In this document: piece by piece, positions 7,187-14,313 of the stretch
How the letters are laid out: each line of letters opens with the position of its first letter
How positions within the stretch are numbered: the stretch's first letter is position 1
Source: a virus
Reading direction: 5' to 3' (one strand)
DNA: 24,350 bases
Virus record (IMG/VR): IMGVR_UViG_3300035670_001206
Span: 1 to 24,350 of that record
Notes under the pieces: model-generated
Seen by the model: the letters and a program-made list of their open reading frames with translations, nothing else
The model's database searches: none
What the model was told of the DNA's origin: nothing
Made by a program: the position numbers and the translations under genes

Positions 7187-8767
7187 CTACTCAACTTGTC
7201 TGCCGTCGCCTTTTGCATTTCTACCTTCCCCTGAATTATCTGGAGAATTAGCAGACCTTTCTTGATCTCTGGTTCTGCTCTGCATGGCTTGGGCTTTAAT
7301 TTCTGCAGCTTTTGCTGCCAAATCTACTACCTCGTCTCCTCCATCTAGAGGAACCATACCCTTTCTAATTCTAATTTCATTAGGGGTAATTACCTGCATT
7401 CTCAAATATCTTTCATCAATTTTAGACTGAGTATCTTCATCAGTTAATGCTAATTCATTAAATTTAATTTCTAAAGCATCAGTCATTTCTGAGATTACTT
7501 TATTTAATTTCTTTTCTAAATTTTCTTGTGCTGGACGACATACCTGCTCTTTAAATGTTTTATCAGCATCTCTTGCTGCCGCCAAATTAATTCCCGCAGG
7601 AGTTCCTATTTTATTTATAGGCACCCTATGGGCCATTAGTATTTCATCTCTATTTGATGATCTATATACATTAAATGAGGACTCTTGTGTTCCAGCCTCA
7701 ATTGGCTCCATCTTAAATTCAGTTTTAGAATCTGGTGAGTCTGGTGGCAATGGTATATATAAAGACCTATGATTTTTGCCACGAAGACCTACCTGGAAAA
7801 ATTCTAATAATTTACGCTCAGACTCAGTAGAAAGCTTAGCCCCTTTAACCGTGATAATATATCTTGGGACCGCCTTATTTTCAAAATAGTCTAAATTGTA
7901 TTTACCAGCAAATTCATTTCCAGCCATAGCGTTTTGTGCCGCAACAATATCTGGAAGTCCATAGTAATTATTTTTAGGAGTATATTTCTTTAAATGAATA
8001 ATTTCATTAGGTCTGTCTGTTGAACCTGCAATCGGATTCTCAGTCTTTGTGTCACCAAAGTTTCTAAAGAAAACTGCCTTTCCATAAAGTAACTGCACGA
8101 AGCCGTCTCTTAATCTTCTAACTCTCATTGTCTTAGAAGGGACATGGCCAATATAACCAATTCTTCCTGCAGTGGTTCTACCAACCTCAAGGTATCCGTT
8201 TCCAGTGGCTTCTAAGTCTGTGTATGCTTTTATTAAAGTTTCTTTGAAAGTTTCCTCTTCATTGCAATCCTCAAGCCACTGATGTAAATCTTGTCTTATC
8301 CTATTTAATTTTCTGCGGGCTCTTTGTAATTGCTTCTCATCTTCAATATCATCTAAAACATCAGTTGTTTTTTTAGTTTCAATAAAATCAAAACCTAGTC
8401 CAACAATGTTTGCCACTTTGGCATTAATAGCTGCATAGTTGTATGGAGATATTTCGTATATAGATGAAAGGTAATCTAAGTTATATTCAGGCTGAACTAA
8501 ATCAAATAGTGCATATCCGCTTACTGCCTGCTGAATAAGTATCTGTTGAGTTTTTGTCTTATCTTTACCTACAAATCCCTTTTGTATCTCTCTGCTAACT
8601 TTTCTTCTAAGTGCTGGACTTAATCCGTTAACCTTTAAAACTTCTTCTCCATCAATTTCAAATGGGTCATAACTTTTTTGTGCATTTGCAGAATTAAATC
8701 TCATCCAATCTGCAACGTTAGATATTTCTATGTTGTCGCTAACTGAATCCTCTTCATACTCAATCAT
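7187..8767 (-). CDS. Portal protein
   Basis: A 526-residue portal, the dodecameric ring at the capsid vertex through which DNA is packaged. The sequence follows the PBSX-type/Phage_portal family: an N-terminal helical part, a wing with KAYTDLEATGNGYLEVGR (about 185-202), the KTMRVRRLRDGF region, the conserved NEIIHLKKYTP...YYGLPDIVAA block (about 255-280), a helix with NLDYFENKAVPRYIITVKG, and IGTPAGINLAAARDAD before the long stem/clip helix. The C-terminus is hydrophilic, basic and Asn/Gly/Ser-rich. Length is usual for the family. ATG at 8767 abuts the stop of the preceding gene as TAAATG, with AAAGGGTGGG upstream. The protease gene follows after 55 bases with its own promoter. Confidence 0.9.
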   Translation of the reverse strand: MIEYEEDSVSDNIEISNVADWMRFNSANAQKSYDPFEIDGEEVLKVNGLSPALRRKVSREIQKGFVGKDKTKTQQILIQQAVSGYALFDLVQPEYNLDYLSSIYEISPYNYAAINAKVANIVGLGFDFIETKKTTDVLDDIEDEKQLQRARRKLNRIRQDLHQWLEDCNEEETFKETLIKAYTDLEATGNGYLEVGRTTAGRIGYIGHVPSKTMRVRRLRDGFVQLLYGKAVFFRNFGDTKTENPIAGSTDRPNEIIHLKKYTPKNNYYGLPDIVAAQNAMAGNEFAGKYNLDYFENKAVPRYIITVKGAKLSTESERKLLEFFQVGLRGKNHRSLYIPLPPDSPDSKTEFKMEPIEAGTQESSFNVYRSSNRDEILMAHRVPINKIGTPAGINLAAARDADKTFKEQVCRPAQENLEKKLNKVISEMTDALEIKFNELALTDEDTQSKIDERYLRMQVITPNEIRIRKGMVPLDGGDEVVDLAAKAAEIKAQAMQSRTRDQERSANSPDNSGEGRNAKGDGRQVE

Positions 8768-9109
8768 TTATTTCCCACCCTTTAATTTTTTCATCTCATC
8801 TTTATATACGCCAATATCTAGCGGATCTGGAGTTAAACCCCATTTCAATCTCTGCTTCTGATATTCAAATTCTTCATCATCAATCTTTCGGCTTCCTTCG
8901 AGAAACTTTGGCTTGCCCTCTTCTATTCCATAATGTCTTACTGCTTTGGCCAATAAATCTATCCTGCCTCTATCGCCAATCTTTGAGGTTACGGACAAGA
9001 AGTTTCCATCGTCATCGCCAATCCATCTTCCATCTGGCATCTCCCAGACGTATACGCCCAGAGTTGTTTCTCCAGTTTTTACCTTGCCGCCCATTTTTTT
9101 GATATTCAT
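8768..9109 (-). CDS. Small conserved-looking protein upstream of portal
   Basis: A 113-residue basic protein of unknown function. It contains a short beta-type module (GVYVWEMPDGRWIGDDDGNFL) followed by helices (DRGRIDLLAKAVRHYGIEEG) and ends in GVYKDEMKKLKGGK. It directly abuts the portal gene (stop and start adjacent), so the two are co-expressed and coupled, suggesting a role in packaging or head assembly. I do not recognise a family. The start at 9109 is chosen because a promoter with an extended -10 ends eight bases upstream; there is no Shine-Dalgarno before this ATG or before the alternative Met at residue 6. The gene appears to be leaderless or nearly so. Confidence 0.7.
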   Translation of the reverse strand: MNIKKMGGKVKTGETTLGVYVWEMPDGRWIGDDDGNFLSVTSKIGDRGRIDLLAKAVRHYGIEEGKPKFLEGSRKIDDEEFEYQKQRLKWGLTPDPLDIGVYKDEMKKLKGGK

Positions 9110-9117
9110 ATGCTTTT

Positions 9118-9146
9118 ATTTTACCACTTTAATGACCACAAGTCCA
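9118..9146 (-). promoter_or_regulatory. Extended -10 promoter for the portal operon
   Basis: TGGACT (9146-9141), 17 bases, TAAAAT (9123-9118), with TGG before the -10 box on the minus strand. Eight bases separate the -10 from the ATG at 9109, giving a leader of about two bases. The -35 box lies three bases from the inverted repeat at 9150-9172. Confidence 0.55.
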
Positions 9147-9149
9147 GCT

Positions 9150-9172
9150 TTTTGTCAATGAATCTGACAAAA
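9150..9172. repeat. Inverted repeat between LamG gene and portal promoter
   Basis: TTTTGTCA (9150-9157) and TGACAAAA (9165-9172) form a perfect 8-bp dyad with a 7-base centre. It starts right after the stop of the LamG gene and ends next to the -35 box of the portal-operon promoter. It has no T-run on the minus-strand side, so it is a poor intrinsic terminator. An operator or an mRNA 3'-end stabiliser is more likely. Confidence 0.5.
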
Positions 9173-10894
9173 CTAGGACCTAGAGATACTAATCCAGTCA
9201 GGAGAATATGTTGAAACCTCTATTTCTGAAATGGCTAGGTCAGAATCCTCTACTTGAATTGAATTATTGCCTAAATATAATTGATAATTACCTTGTGCGT
9301 TAGCATCGTTATTATTATAAATAGTTATATTTTTATATATATTATTAGGCAGGATTTCTGAGGACACTCCGCCAGAATGTTTCACGTTAAACCAAATATC
9401 ACCTGAAGCTGCTCCAGATAATTTAATAAAGATATGATTAGGCTCATCTATATTAAGGTGGCTAGAAATGTTTGCAGAGGCTGAGACGTCTTCTCCGTTT
9501 ATGTATAGTGAAGATATCCCAAGCTTTGAGATCGCCCCTCCAGAGGCCCAGGAAAGGCTGTATTCGGTGCCTTCTGTGACATTGTAAAGCATATAGCCAG
9601 CTCCAAGCTGTACTGGCGTGAAAAGAAATTCTAAATCTAAAATATCTTCAAGTATGTTTACTCTAAACCCAGAAGATTTACAAATTATTCCATCATTTTT
9701 TGCTCTTGATAAAACAGAATATTCTTTATTTGATATATCAATATCCCCATCTGGGGCAGCCTCAATATATCCTAATCCGTTATGAGAATATAATTTCTTT
9801 TCTGGATAAAAGAATATGTTTAAATAATATAATTCTGGAACATAAATTTCTGCATTAGTAGAAGAAAATTCAACTTTTATATAAATTATTTTTTTATTAT
9901 TAAGACTTGGTAGGGATGATCCATTTTCACATTGAGTCCAATTTGATTCATCTGTAGAGACAAATACATCCACCCCTTCTCCCGCCATCCATTCTATTTT
10001 AGAAGACACATAGTTTTTACGTATTGATAATCCAATTACCTCTGTAAAAGATCCAGAGGTTTTATTTGGCGCAAGGTAGATGCTGTTGTTTACTTCATCA
10101 TACAGAAGATCTTCGCCTAACATATACTCCCAGCTTTTTGAAGATGGATAAATAAATTTCTCTGTTTCCGATTGATGTTTTTCTGTTGCTCTAAATATAT
10201 ACCCACCATTTAATGAAGCTATTTGAGTATCAGAGACTGCGGTAGCCTTTAAGTAGTGTGACCGTATCTGTAAATCATTTAAAGAATATCTATATATTGC
10301 TGGGGCATCTATTATAAAACTTTCTCCAGATGCACACGGACCAGAAGATAATAATAACTCAGTATTTGAAAATTTAAAATTACTTAGTTTTTTAGATCTA
10401 ACCAAAACTCCATCGACATATAAAGAGATATAGTTCTTTTTATAAATTCCGACAACATGTATAGTTTTATTGGGATTGGGAAGTGTATATTCAATAGATT
10501 GTGTAGATAGTGAAAATATTATATTTCCATTGTCTAAAAATAAACCTATTCCTGTTTGCCCGCCCAATATTGGCGTTAATGAATTAATGTTTTTTGGATA
10601 AACCCAGGCCTCTAAAGAAAAATCATTATCGGATGTATATAGTGTTCCAAACGATTCCGTTGCGCTGTTTCCATAATAATCTTTAGTTATTGGAAACTCA
10701 ATATAAGAAGAATCTGTAATTGTTGTACCAGAAACACCTTGTGAGACTAATGGGAATATATTTTCGGAAACAAAACCTGTATAGTTTGCGTCGTTATTAC
10801 ATCCAGAATAGTCATAAGCAGTCGGACCAGAAACCTCATCCAACTTCCAAAACCCTAGTGGGTTATCCTTTACTACTGAAACATAATAAGACAT
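9173..10894 (-). CDS. LamG/concanavalin A-like virion protein
   Basis: A 573-residue, strongly beta protein. Residues 1-215 match the LamG / Laminin_G_3 jelly-roll pattern: an opening NPLGFWKLDEVSGPTAYDYS (family consensus: NP-x-x-x-W-x-L-D-E-S-G), FSLEAWVYPKNINSLTPIL, and YISLYVDGVLVRSKKL followed by YRYSLNDLQIRSHY. A second jelly-roll-like half appears at about 430-573 (YMLYNVTEGTEYSLSWASGG; INIDEP-type loop). In phages such proteins are tail-tip, fibre or head-surface proteins that bind glycans. No signal peptide or catalytic motif is visible. It is expressed alone from a leaderless promoter (10901-10909), sits between the oxygenase cassette and the head genes, and is divergent from the plus-strand oxygenase. 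The domain call is firm; the location in the virion is inferred. Confidence 0.75.
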   Translation of the reverse strand: MSYYVSVVKDNPLGFWKLDEVSGPTAYDYSGCNNDANYTGFVSENIFPLVSQGVSGTTITDSSYIEFPITKDYYGNSATESFGTLYTSDNDFSLEAWVYPKNINSLTPILGGQTGIGLFLDNGNIIFSLSTQSIEYTLPNPNKTIHVVGIYKKNYISLYVDGVLVRSKKLSNFKFSNTELLLSSGPCASGESFIIDAPAIYRYSLNDLQIRSHYLKATAVSDTQIASLNGGYIFRATEKHQSETEKFIYPSSKSWEYMLGEDLLYDEVNNSIYLAPNKTSGSFTEVIGLSIRKNYVSSKIEWMAGEGVDVFVSTDESNWTQCENGSSLPSLNNKKIIYIKVEFSSTNAEIYVPELYYLNIFFYPEKKLYSHNGLGYIEAAPDGDIDISNKEYSVLSRAKNDGIICKSSGFRVNILEDILDLEFLFTPVQLGAGYMLYNVTEGTEYSLSWASGGAISKLGISSLYINGEDVSASANISSHLNIDEPNHIFIKLSGAASGDIWFNVKHSGGVSSEILPNNIYKNITIYNNNDANAQGNYQLYLGNNSIQVEDSDLAISEIEVSTYSPDWISISRS

Positions 10895-10895
10895 C

Positions 10896-10924
10896 TTGTT
10901 ATTATAGCAGATTTTTGATATACT
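10896..10924 (+). promoter_or_regulatory. Promoter giving a leaderless plus-strand oxygenase mRNA
   Basis: TTGTTA (10896-10901), 17-base spacer, TATACT (10919-10924). Six bases (GAAAGT) separate the -10 from the ATG at 10931, so transcription is expected to start at the A of the ATG. No Shine-Dalgarno. It overlaps the minus-strand LamG promoter. Confidence 0.65.
10901..10909 (-). promoter_or_regulatory. Extended -10 promoter, leaderless LamG mRNA
   Basis: TGCTATAAT on the minus strand (10909-10901). Six bases (AACAAG) lie between the -10 box and the ATG at 10894, so the expected +1 is the A of the ATG. No Shine-Dalgarno. No good -35 box, as is acceptable for a TGn promoter. Confidence 0.65.
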
Positions 10925-10930
10925 GAAAGT

Positions 10931-11515
10931 ATGGGTCCCAAAATATTAGCACCAGGAATAGTTCAATTTGATTTTTCTGAAAAAGTTTACACTGAGCTTA
11001 TTGAAAAAATTAAAGATTATGACTCTAGCTTATGGGAAAAGTCTGGGTTTTATATGGAAGCAGAGCCTACTGATAGTAAGCCTAGAAGAAAGAGCCAAAG
11101 CGTTTCTCTAGCAAAAATAGATTCTGAACTTAATGATAAAATTGTTAAATCGGTAAAATTTAATAGCAATATTTATAAGTCTATGTATGGAATATCATTT
11201 GACAATTGCGAAGGATTAGATGTTTTGAAATATACTTCAGGAGACTATTTTTTGCCACACTATGATGGAAGTGCTAGTAAGTATAGGACCGTATCATTTT
11301 TAATATATTTAAATGTAAAAGAATATATTGGTGGAGAAACAATTTTTCACAATTTTAATTTAAAAGTTTCACCAGAAAACCCATGTATGTTATTTTTTCC
11401 AAGCAACTACCCGTACTCTCATTCATCATCCGTTATTCAAAGTGGTACTAAATATATTATAGTAAGCTGGTGTAATGATTTACCACATGGCAAGAATCAA
11501 AATCTTTTAGACTAA
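10931..11515 (+). CDS. 2OG-Fe(II) oxygenase, prolyl hydroxylase-like (plus strand)
   Basis: A 194-residue protein with the double-stranded beta-helix pattern of 2-oxoglutarate/Fe(II) dioxygenases of the prolyl 4-hydroxylase type. The iron triad is His110-x-Asp112 (PHYDGS) and His164 (PYSHSS), and Lys174 (SGTKYIIV) is the likely 2OG carboxylate binder. The core strand reads FLIYLNVKEYIGGETIF, related to the YLNDDYEGG motif of its paralogues. Such enzymes use O2 and 2OG to hydroxylate a C-H bond, releasing CO2 and succinate. It is the only plus-strand gene in the window. It faces the seven-paralogue operon and its stop overlaps that operon's last stop (CTAA). It appears leaderless. The substrate is unknown. 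Its orientation suggests inversion or separate acquisition. Confidence 0.85.
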   Translation: MGPKILAPGIVQFDFSEKVYTELIEKIKDYDSSLWEKSGFYMEAEPTDSKPRRKSQSVSLAKIDSELNDKIVKSVKFNSNIYKSMYGISFDNCEGLDVLKYTSGDYFLPHYDGSASKYRTVSFLIYLNVKEYIGGETIFHNFNLKVSPENPCMLFFPSNYPYSHSSSVIQSGTKYIIVSWCNDLPHGKNQNLLD

Positions 11516-12087
11516 TACCAGCTTCCAGTAGCGACATATCTAAGTCCATTAAATGTTGGGCTAGAAGTTAAAGTTATATCAGAAGGTAGTATAATAATAC
11601 TTCCTTTTTCTGGCTTAAGAAAAACTTTTGTGTTTTCTATGCTTATTGTTCCACCTTCGTAATTGTCATTAATAAACATCATTGCAAAGTATTTATTCTC
11701 TCCCATGGTGTGATGTAAATGTTTTTCATTATATTTTCTTAATGTCAAATCTTCATACAACCTAAACTGTTCATTTATATTATTAAACTTTTTATATTCT
11801 GAAAAAGCAAAATTTATTGTATGCTTTATACTGTTAACCAAATACAATTCTTTGTTGCTTGGATTTAAATCTCCATCTAGCAGATTAGCGTTTATAGTTT
11901 TTTGGAATCCATAATCTAAATTTTTTGAATTAGAATTGAGCTTTTCCCATTTTGATATTATTTTTTTATTGGAATTTTCGTCTATATCATTTTCTTCAAT
12001 ATAGGAAATGTACTTATCTGTTTCTTGCATGCAATACGTAAAATAAAATATTTTAGGAGCTAGCTCCTGAAAAACAAACATTGCCAT
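11512..12087 (-). CDS. Degenerate 2OG oxygenase-fold protein, iron ligands lost
   Basis: A 191-residue paralogue of the oxygenase array, the last gene of the operon. The core strand MMFINDNYEGGTISI and the 2OG-type Arg183 (GLRYVATGSW) are kept. The HxD motif is replaced by KHLHHTMGE (residues 122-130, no Asp), and the distal His position reads LTSSPTFNG (about 173-180, no His). It is full length with no frameshift or stop, so this looks like a retained pseudoenzyme rather than a decayed gene. It might serve as a partner or substrate-binding subunit of the active paralogues. The ATG at 12087 lies next to the stop of the preceding gene, and an AAGGTAGT-type site is upstream. An internal in-frame Met (residue 3) is an alternative start. 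Confidence 0.75.
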   Translation of the reverse strand: MAMFVFQELAPKIFYFTYCMQETDKYISYIEENDIDENSNKKIISKWEKLNSNSKNLDYGFQKTINANLLDGDLNPSNKELYLVNSIKHTINFAFSEYKKFNNINEQFRLYEDLTLRKYNEKHLHHTMGENKYFAMMFINDNYEGGTISIENTKVFLKPEKGSIIILPSDITLTSSPTFNGLRYVATGSWY

Positions 12088-12705
12088 TTATAAACTACCT
12101 TTCTCATTATTCATCCAAAAAGCTGGACACATTATTTTATTTCCAGATATCAGTATATCTGAAGCATGTAAAAATGGTTCTGAAGATGGGAATATAACTA
12201 AGCTGCCTGCTTCTGTCTTTATAGTTATATCATGATTTTTAAATCTTAGCTCTCCGCCTTCGTAATCGTCGTTAAGATATAAAACCATAGAGTATCTTAA
12301 TCGGTAATTACCATCATATTGATCTGCATGATCTCCAAGTCGCTGTCCGACAAAATATTTTTTTATTCCAAATTCTTTGTCTATAAGAACATCATAAGGT
12401 AAATTGTAAAACTCTTTATATTTTTCAGCACAATTAAAAAAGGCATTTTTAATTTGAGTGATTATATATTTTGGTCTTTCTGGAATTTCGTTTTCTATTG
12501 CGGTAAAACGACTATGCATATTTTCTCCATATATATCTTCTGGAGAATTGCTTGCATACCATGGCGTCCATTTTGTCAAAACATTTTCTCTGTCTATATC
12601 AATATCACTGTTTGATGCTTCAATTTCTTGTACTAATTTTTTAGGATTTTCTAGACAGTTGGTAAAATATAGGATCTGCGTGTCTAATTCTTTAAGATCA
12701 TACAT
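12088..12705 (-). CDS. 2OG-Fe(II) oxygenase, prolyl hydroxylase-like
   Basis: A 205-residue 2OG-Fe(II) dioxygenase. Counting from the ATG at 12705, the iron ligands are His126-x-Asp128 (LGDHADQY) and His180 (EPFLHASD), with Lys190 (SGNKIMCP) as the likely 2OG binder. The core strand is SMVLYLNDDYEGGELRF. The start at 12705 is preferred over an in-frame ATG at 12732 because AGGGAG lies six bases upstream and it overlaps the preceding stop by only 8 bases. The 12732 start would give nine extra residues, no ribosome site and a 35-base overlap. It shares a 31-base identical stretch with the next upstream paralogue, which suggests recent duplication or gene conversion. Substrate unknown. Confidence 0.85.
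   Translation of the reverse strand: MYDLKELDTQILYFTNCLENPKKLVQEIEASNSDIDIDRENVLTKWTPWYASNSPEDIYGENMHSRFTAIENEIPERPKYIITQIKNAFFNCAEKYKEFYNLPYDVLIDKEFGIKKYFVGQRLGDHADQYDGNYRLRYSMVLYLNDDYEGGELRFKNHDITIKTEAGSLVIFPSSEPFLHASDILISGNKIMCPAFWMNNEKGSL
12251..12281. repeat. 31-base identity shared with 13080-13110 (copy 1)
   Basis: This stretch codes for the YLNDDYEGGE core of one oxygenase and is identical over 31 bases to 13080-13110 in the neighbouring paralogue, although the flanks are diverged. It is a possible gene-conversion or recombination tract. Confidence 0.8.
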
Positions 12706-13561
12706 CGAAATCTCCCTTTTTGTACCACTCATCTACTTTATCTTGAATTTCTTCAGAAACCTCCCATTGTTTTTGCTTTACCCTAACGCTATCATAGCCT
12801 TCTGGATTTATCCAGAATCCTGGAATTAAATATTTCCATCCGCTTTTTACTAGGTGAGCGGTATGGCTAAACGGAGCTTGTGATGGGAATATTACACAGC
12901 TTCCAGCCTCTGGCTTTATGTAAAAATCTATTTTATCCTCATTGTATTCATCTAACACATCTTCAACAGCAGCATTAGGGTTTGTATCTCCATAATGTGC
13001 CACTAAATGATTCCATGGATTATCTTTAAATTCTTTGTCAATATTACTCAATACTCCATCTTTTACAGTAAAAGATATTTCTCCGCCTTCGTAATCGTCG
13101 TTAAGATATAGCACAAGAGAGTGCTTTAATCTTGTATCGCCTTCTTGAGAATCGTAGTGTGTACCCATCCAAGTTCCAGCCTTATATTTATGAACTCCAA
13201 ATTGCCAAAGTAAATCTATTTCTTCGTTTATATTATTTCTTTTGGCATAATCTTCACATACTGATTTGAATGCATTAAATATTACATCAAAAACTTCTTT
13301 TGAAATTTCATAGTTTTCTTTATTTAGGCTCCATGGCTCTTCATCTATATCCCTAACATCATTTAGTGTAATAATTTTTTTAAGACCATAAACGTATCTT
13401 TGCCCTCTATCTACATCAACTCCCCATTCTTCCCATTTTGGAAATATATTGGTTATACTATCATTAGTTTCAGTAGCTTCTATCATCTCTATAAGTTTTT
13501 TGGGGTCTTCTATAACATTTCTGTAATAAAAAATTCCATTTTTTTCTTTATCTAAATACAT
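12698..13561 (-). CDS. 2OG-Fe(II) oxygenase with internal insertion
   Basis: A 287-residue dioxygenase, the longest of the array. Ligands: His135-x-Asp137 (MGTHYDSQ), His233 (PFSHTAH) and Lys243 (SGWKYLIP). The core strand is LVLYLNDDYEGGEISF. Compared with its neighbours it has an insertion of about 45 residues (roughly 167-212, acidic and Asn/Asp-rich) between the core strand and the IKPEAGSCVIFPS strand. That places it beside the active-site mouth, where substrate specificity is usually set. The C-terminus extends about 37 residues past the last core strand (INPEGYDSVRVKQKQW onward), ending in a charged helix. The ATG overlaps the preceding stop as TAATG, with AGGAG upstream. Substrate unknown. 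Confidence 0.85.
   Translation of the reverse strand: MYLDKEKNGIFYYRNVIEDPKKLIEMIEATETNDSITNIFPKWEEWGVDVDRGQRYVYGLKKIITLNDVRDIDEEPWSLNKENYEISKEVFDVIFNAFKSVCEDYAKRNNINEEIDLLWQFGVHKYKAGTWMGTHYDSQEGDTRLKHSLVLYLNDDYEGGEISFTVKDGVLSNIDKEFKDNPWNHLVAHYGDTNPNAAVEDVLDEYNEDKIDFYIKPEAGSCVIFPSQAPFSHTAHLVKSGWKYLIPGFWINPEGYDSVRVKQKQWEVSEEIQDKVDEWYKKGDFDV
13080..13110. repeat. 31-base identity shared with 12251-12281 (copy 2)
   Basis: Second copy of the identical core-strand stretch, in the 12698-13561 oxygenase. Related but changed versions lie in the other paralogues. Confidence 0.8.
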
Positions 13562-14313
13562 TATTTTACTCCTAAGGCAACATCTTTTTTAGCAGTTTGA
13601 TCTGGACCTGGTTTCATTCGCTCTCCACGCTCTTTCATTTTTGCCCAAAGCTCTGCGTCGTCTGCTTGTTGCTTTCTTTGCTCGGCAATATCTTTTTCCC
13701 AAAAATCTTGTTTTTCTTTACTGTAAACAACTTCAGCGTTATCCCAAAATGATCCTATGGTCAATCTTAATCCTTTAGTTATCATTTGTACCTCATGAAT
13801 ATTATGATGACCTCCAGCAAAAGCTACGAGCATGCCAACTTTAGGTGTAATAGAAATTTCATGATCTCTAAAGTTTAAAACTCCTCCTTCAAAATCATCA
13901 TTAAGATATAGAAATGCTGCCCATTTGCTTCTTTCAAAAGAATTAAATTCTGGTGAATCTATTGGCGTATTGTCTGAATGATATCCTGCATAGGCACCTT
14001 CAACCCACTTTTGACAATGATAGCTTACTTCTCTGACTTTGTCTCCCCTGCAAATTTCAACTGCGTCTTTTATTTTATTTTTTAATTCTATAAAAAAATC
14101 TGTATGAAGTCCAAAGTCTTCTTTTTCTGCCGTGTCTGGAACATTTGATGCAAATGAATCATAGAACGATATTGGATCCCATATTAAGTATCCTTTTTCT
14201 ACTGCAACATCCCAATATTTTATAATAGAATTGCATTGCTCTGCAGTTATAAAGTTTTCAAAAATCATTATATCTTCTTTAGTACGTATTTGATTTTCTA
14301 AGTTAAATGTCAT
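13561..14313 (-). CDS. 2OG-Fe(II) oxygenase, prolyl hydroxylase-like
   Basis: A 250-residue dioxygenase. The N-terminus (MIFENFITAEQCNSIIKYW, from residue 16) is the typical opening helix of prolyl 4-hydroxylase-like proteins. Ligands: His112-x-Asp114 (GYHSDNTP), His173 (HHNIHEVQ), and Arg183 (KGLRLTIG) in the 2OG-binding position. The core strand is FLYLNDDFEGGVLNF. A charged C-terminal tail of about 60 residues (EKQDFWEKDIAEQRKQQADD and on) is probably helical and is absent from most paralogues. The ATG at 14313 overlaps the upstream stop (ATGA) with AGGAG ten bases before it; Met16 is a less likely start. Substrate unknown. Confidence 0.85.
   Translation of the reverse strand: MTFNLENQIRTKEDIMIFENFITAEQCNSIIKYWDVAVEKGYLIWDPISFYDSFASNVPDTAEKEDFGLHTDFFIELKNKIKDAVEICRGDKVREVSYHCQKWVEGAYAGYHSDNTPIDSPEFNSFERSKWAAFLYLNDDFEGGVLNFRDHEISITPKVGMLVAFAGGHHNIHEVQMITKGLRLTIGSFWDNAEVVYSKEKQDFWEKDIAEQRKQQADDAELWAKMKERGERMKPGPDQTAKKDVALGVK

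Noticed and set aside
11512-12087. Pseudogene by frameshift
   Set aside because: The frame is intact, with normal length and with conserved fold residues; only the ligand residues are altered, so I list it as a coding pseudoenzyme.
12706-12732. Upstream ATG of the 12088 oxygenase
   Set aside because: It lacks a ribosome site and would overlap the preceding gene by 35 bases; the ATG at 12705 has AGGGAG six bases upstream.
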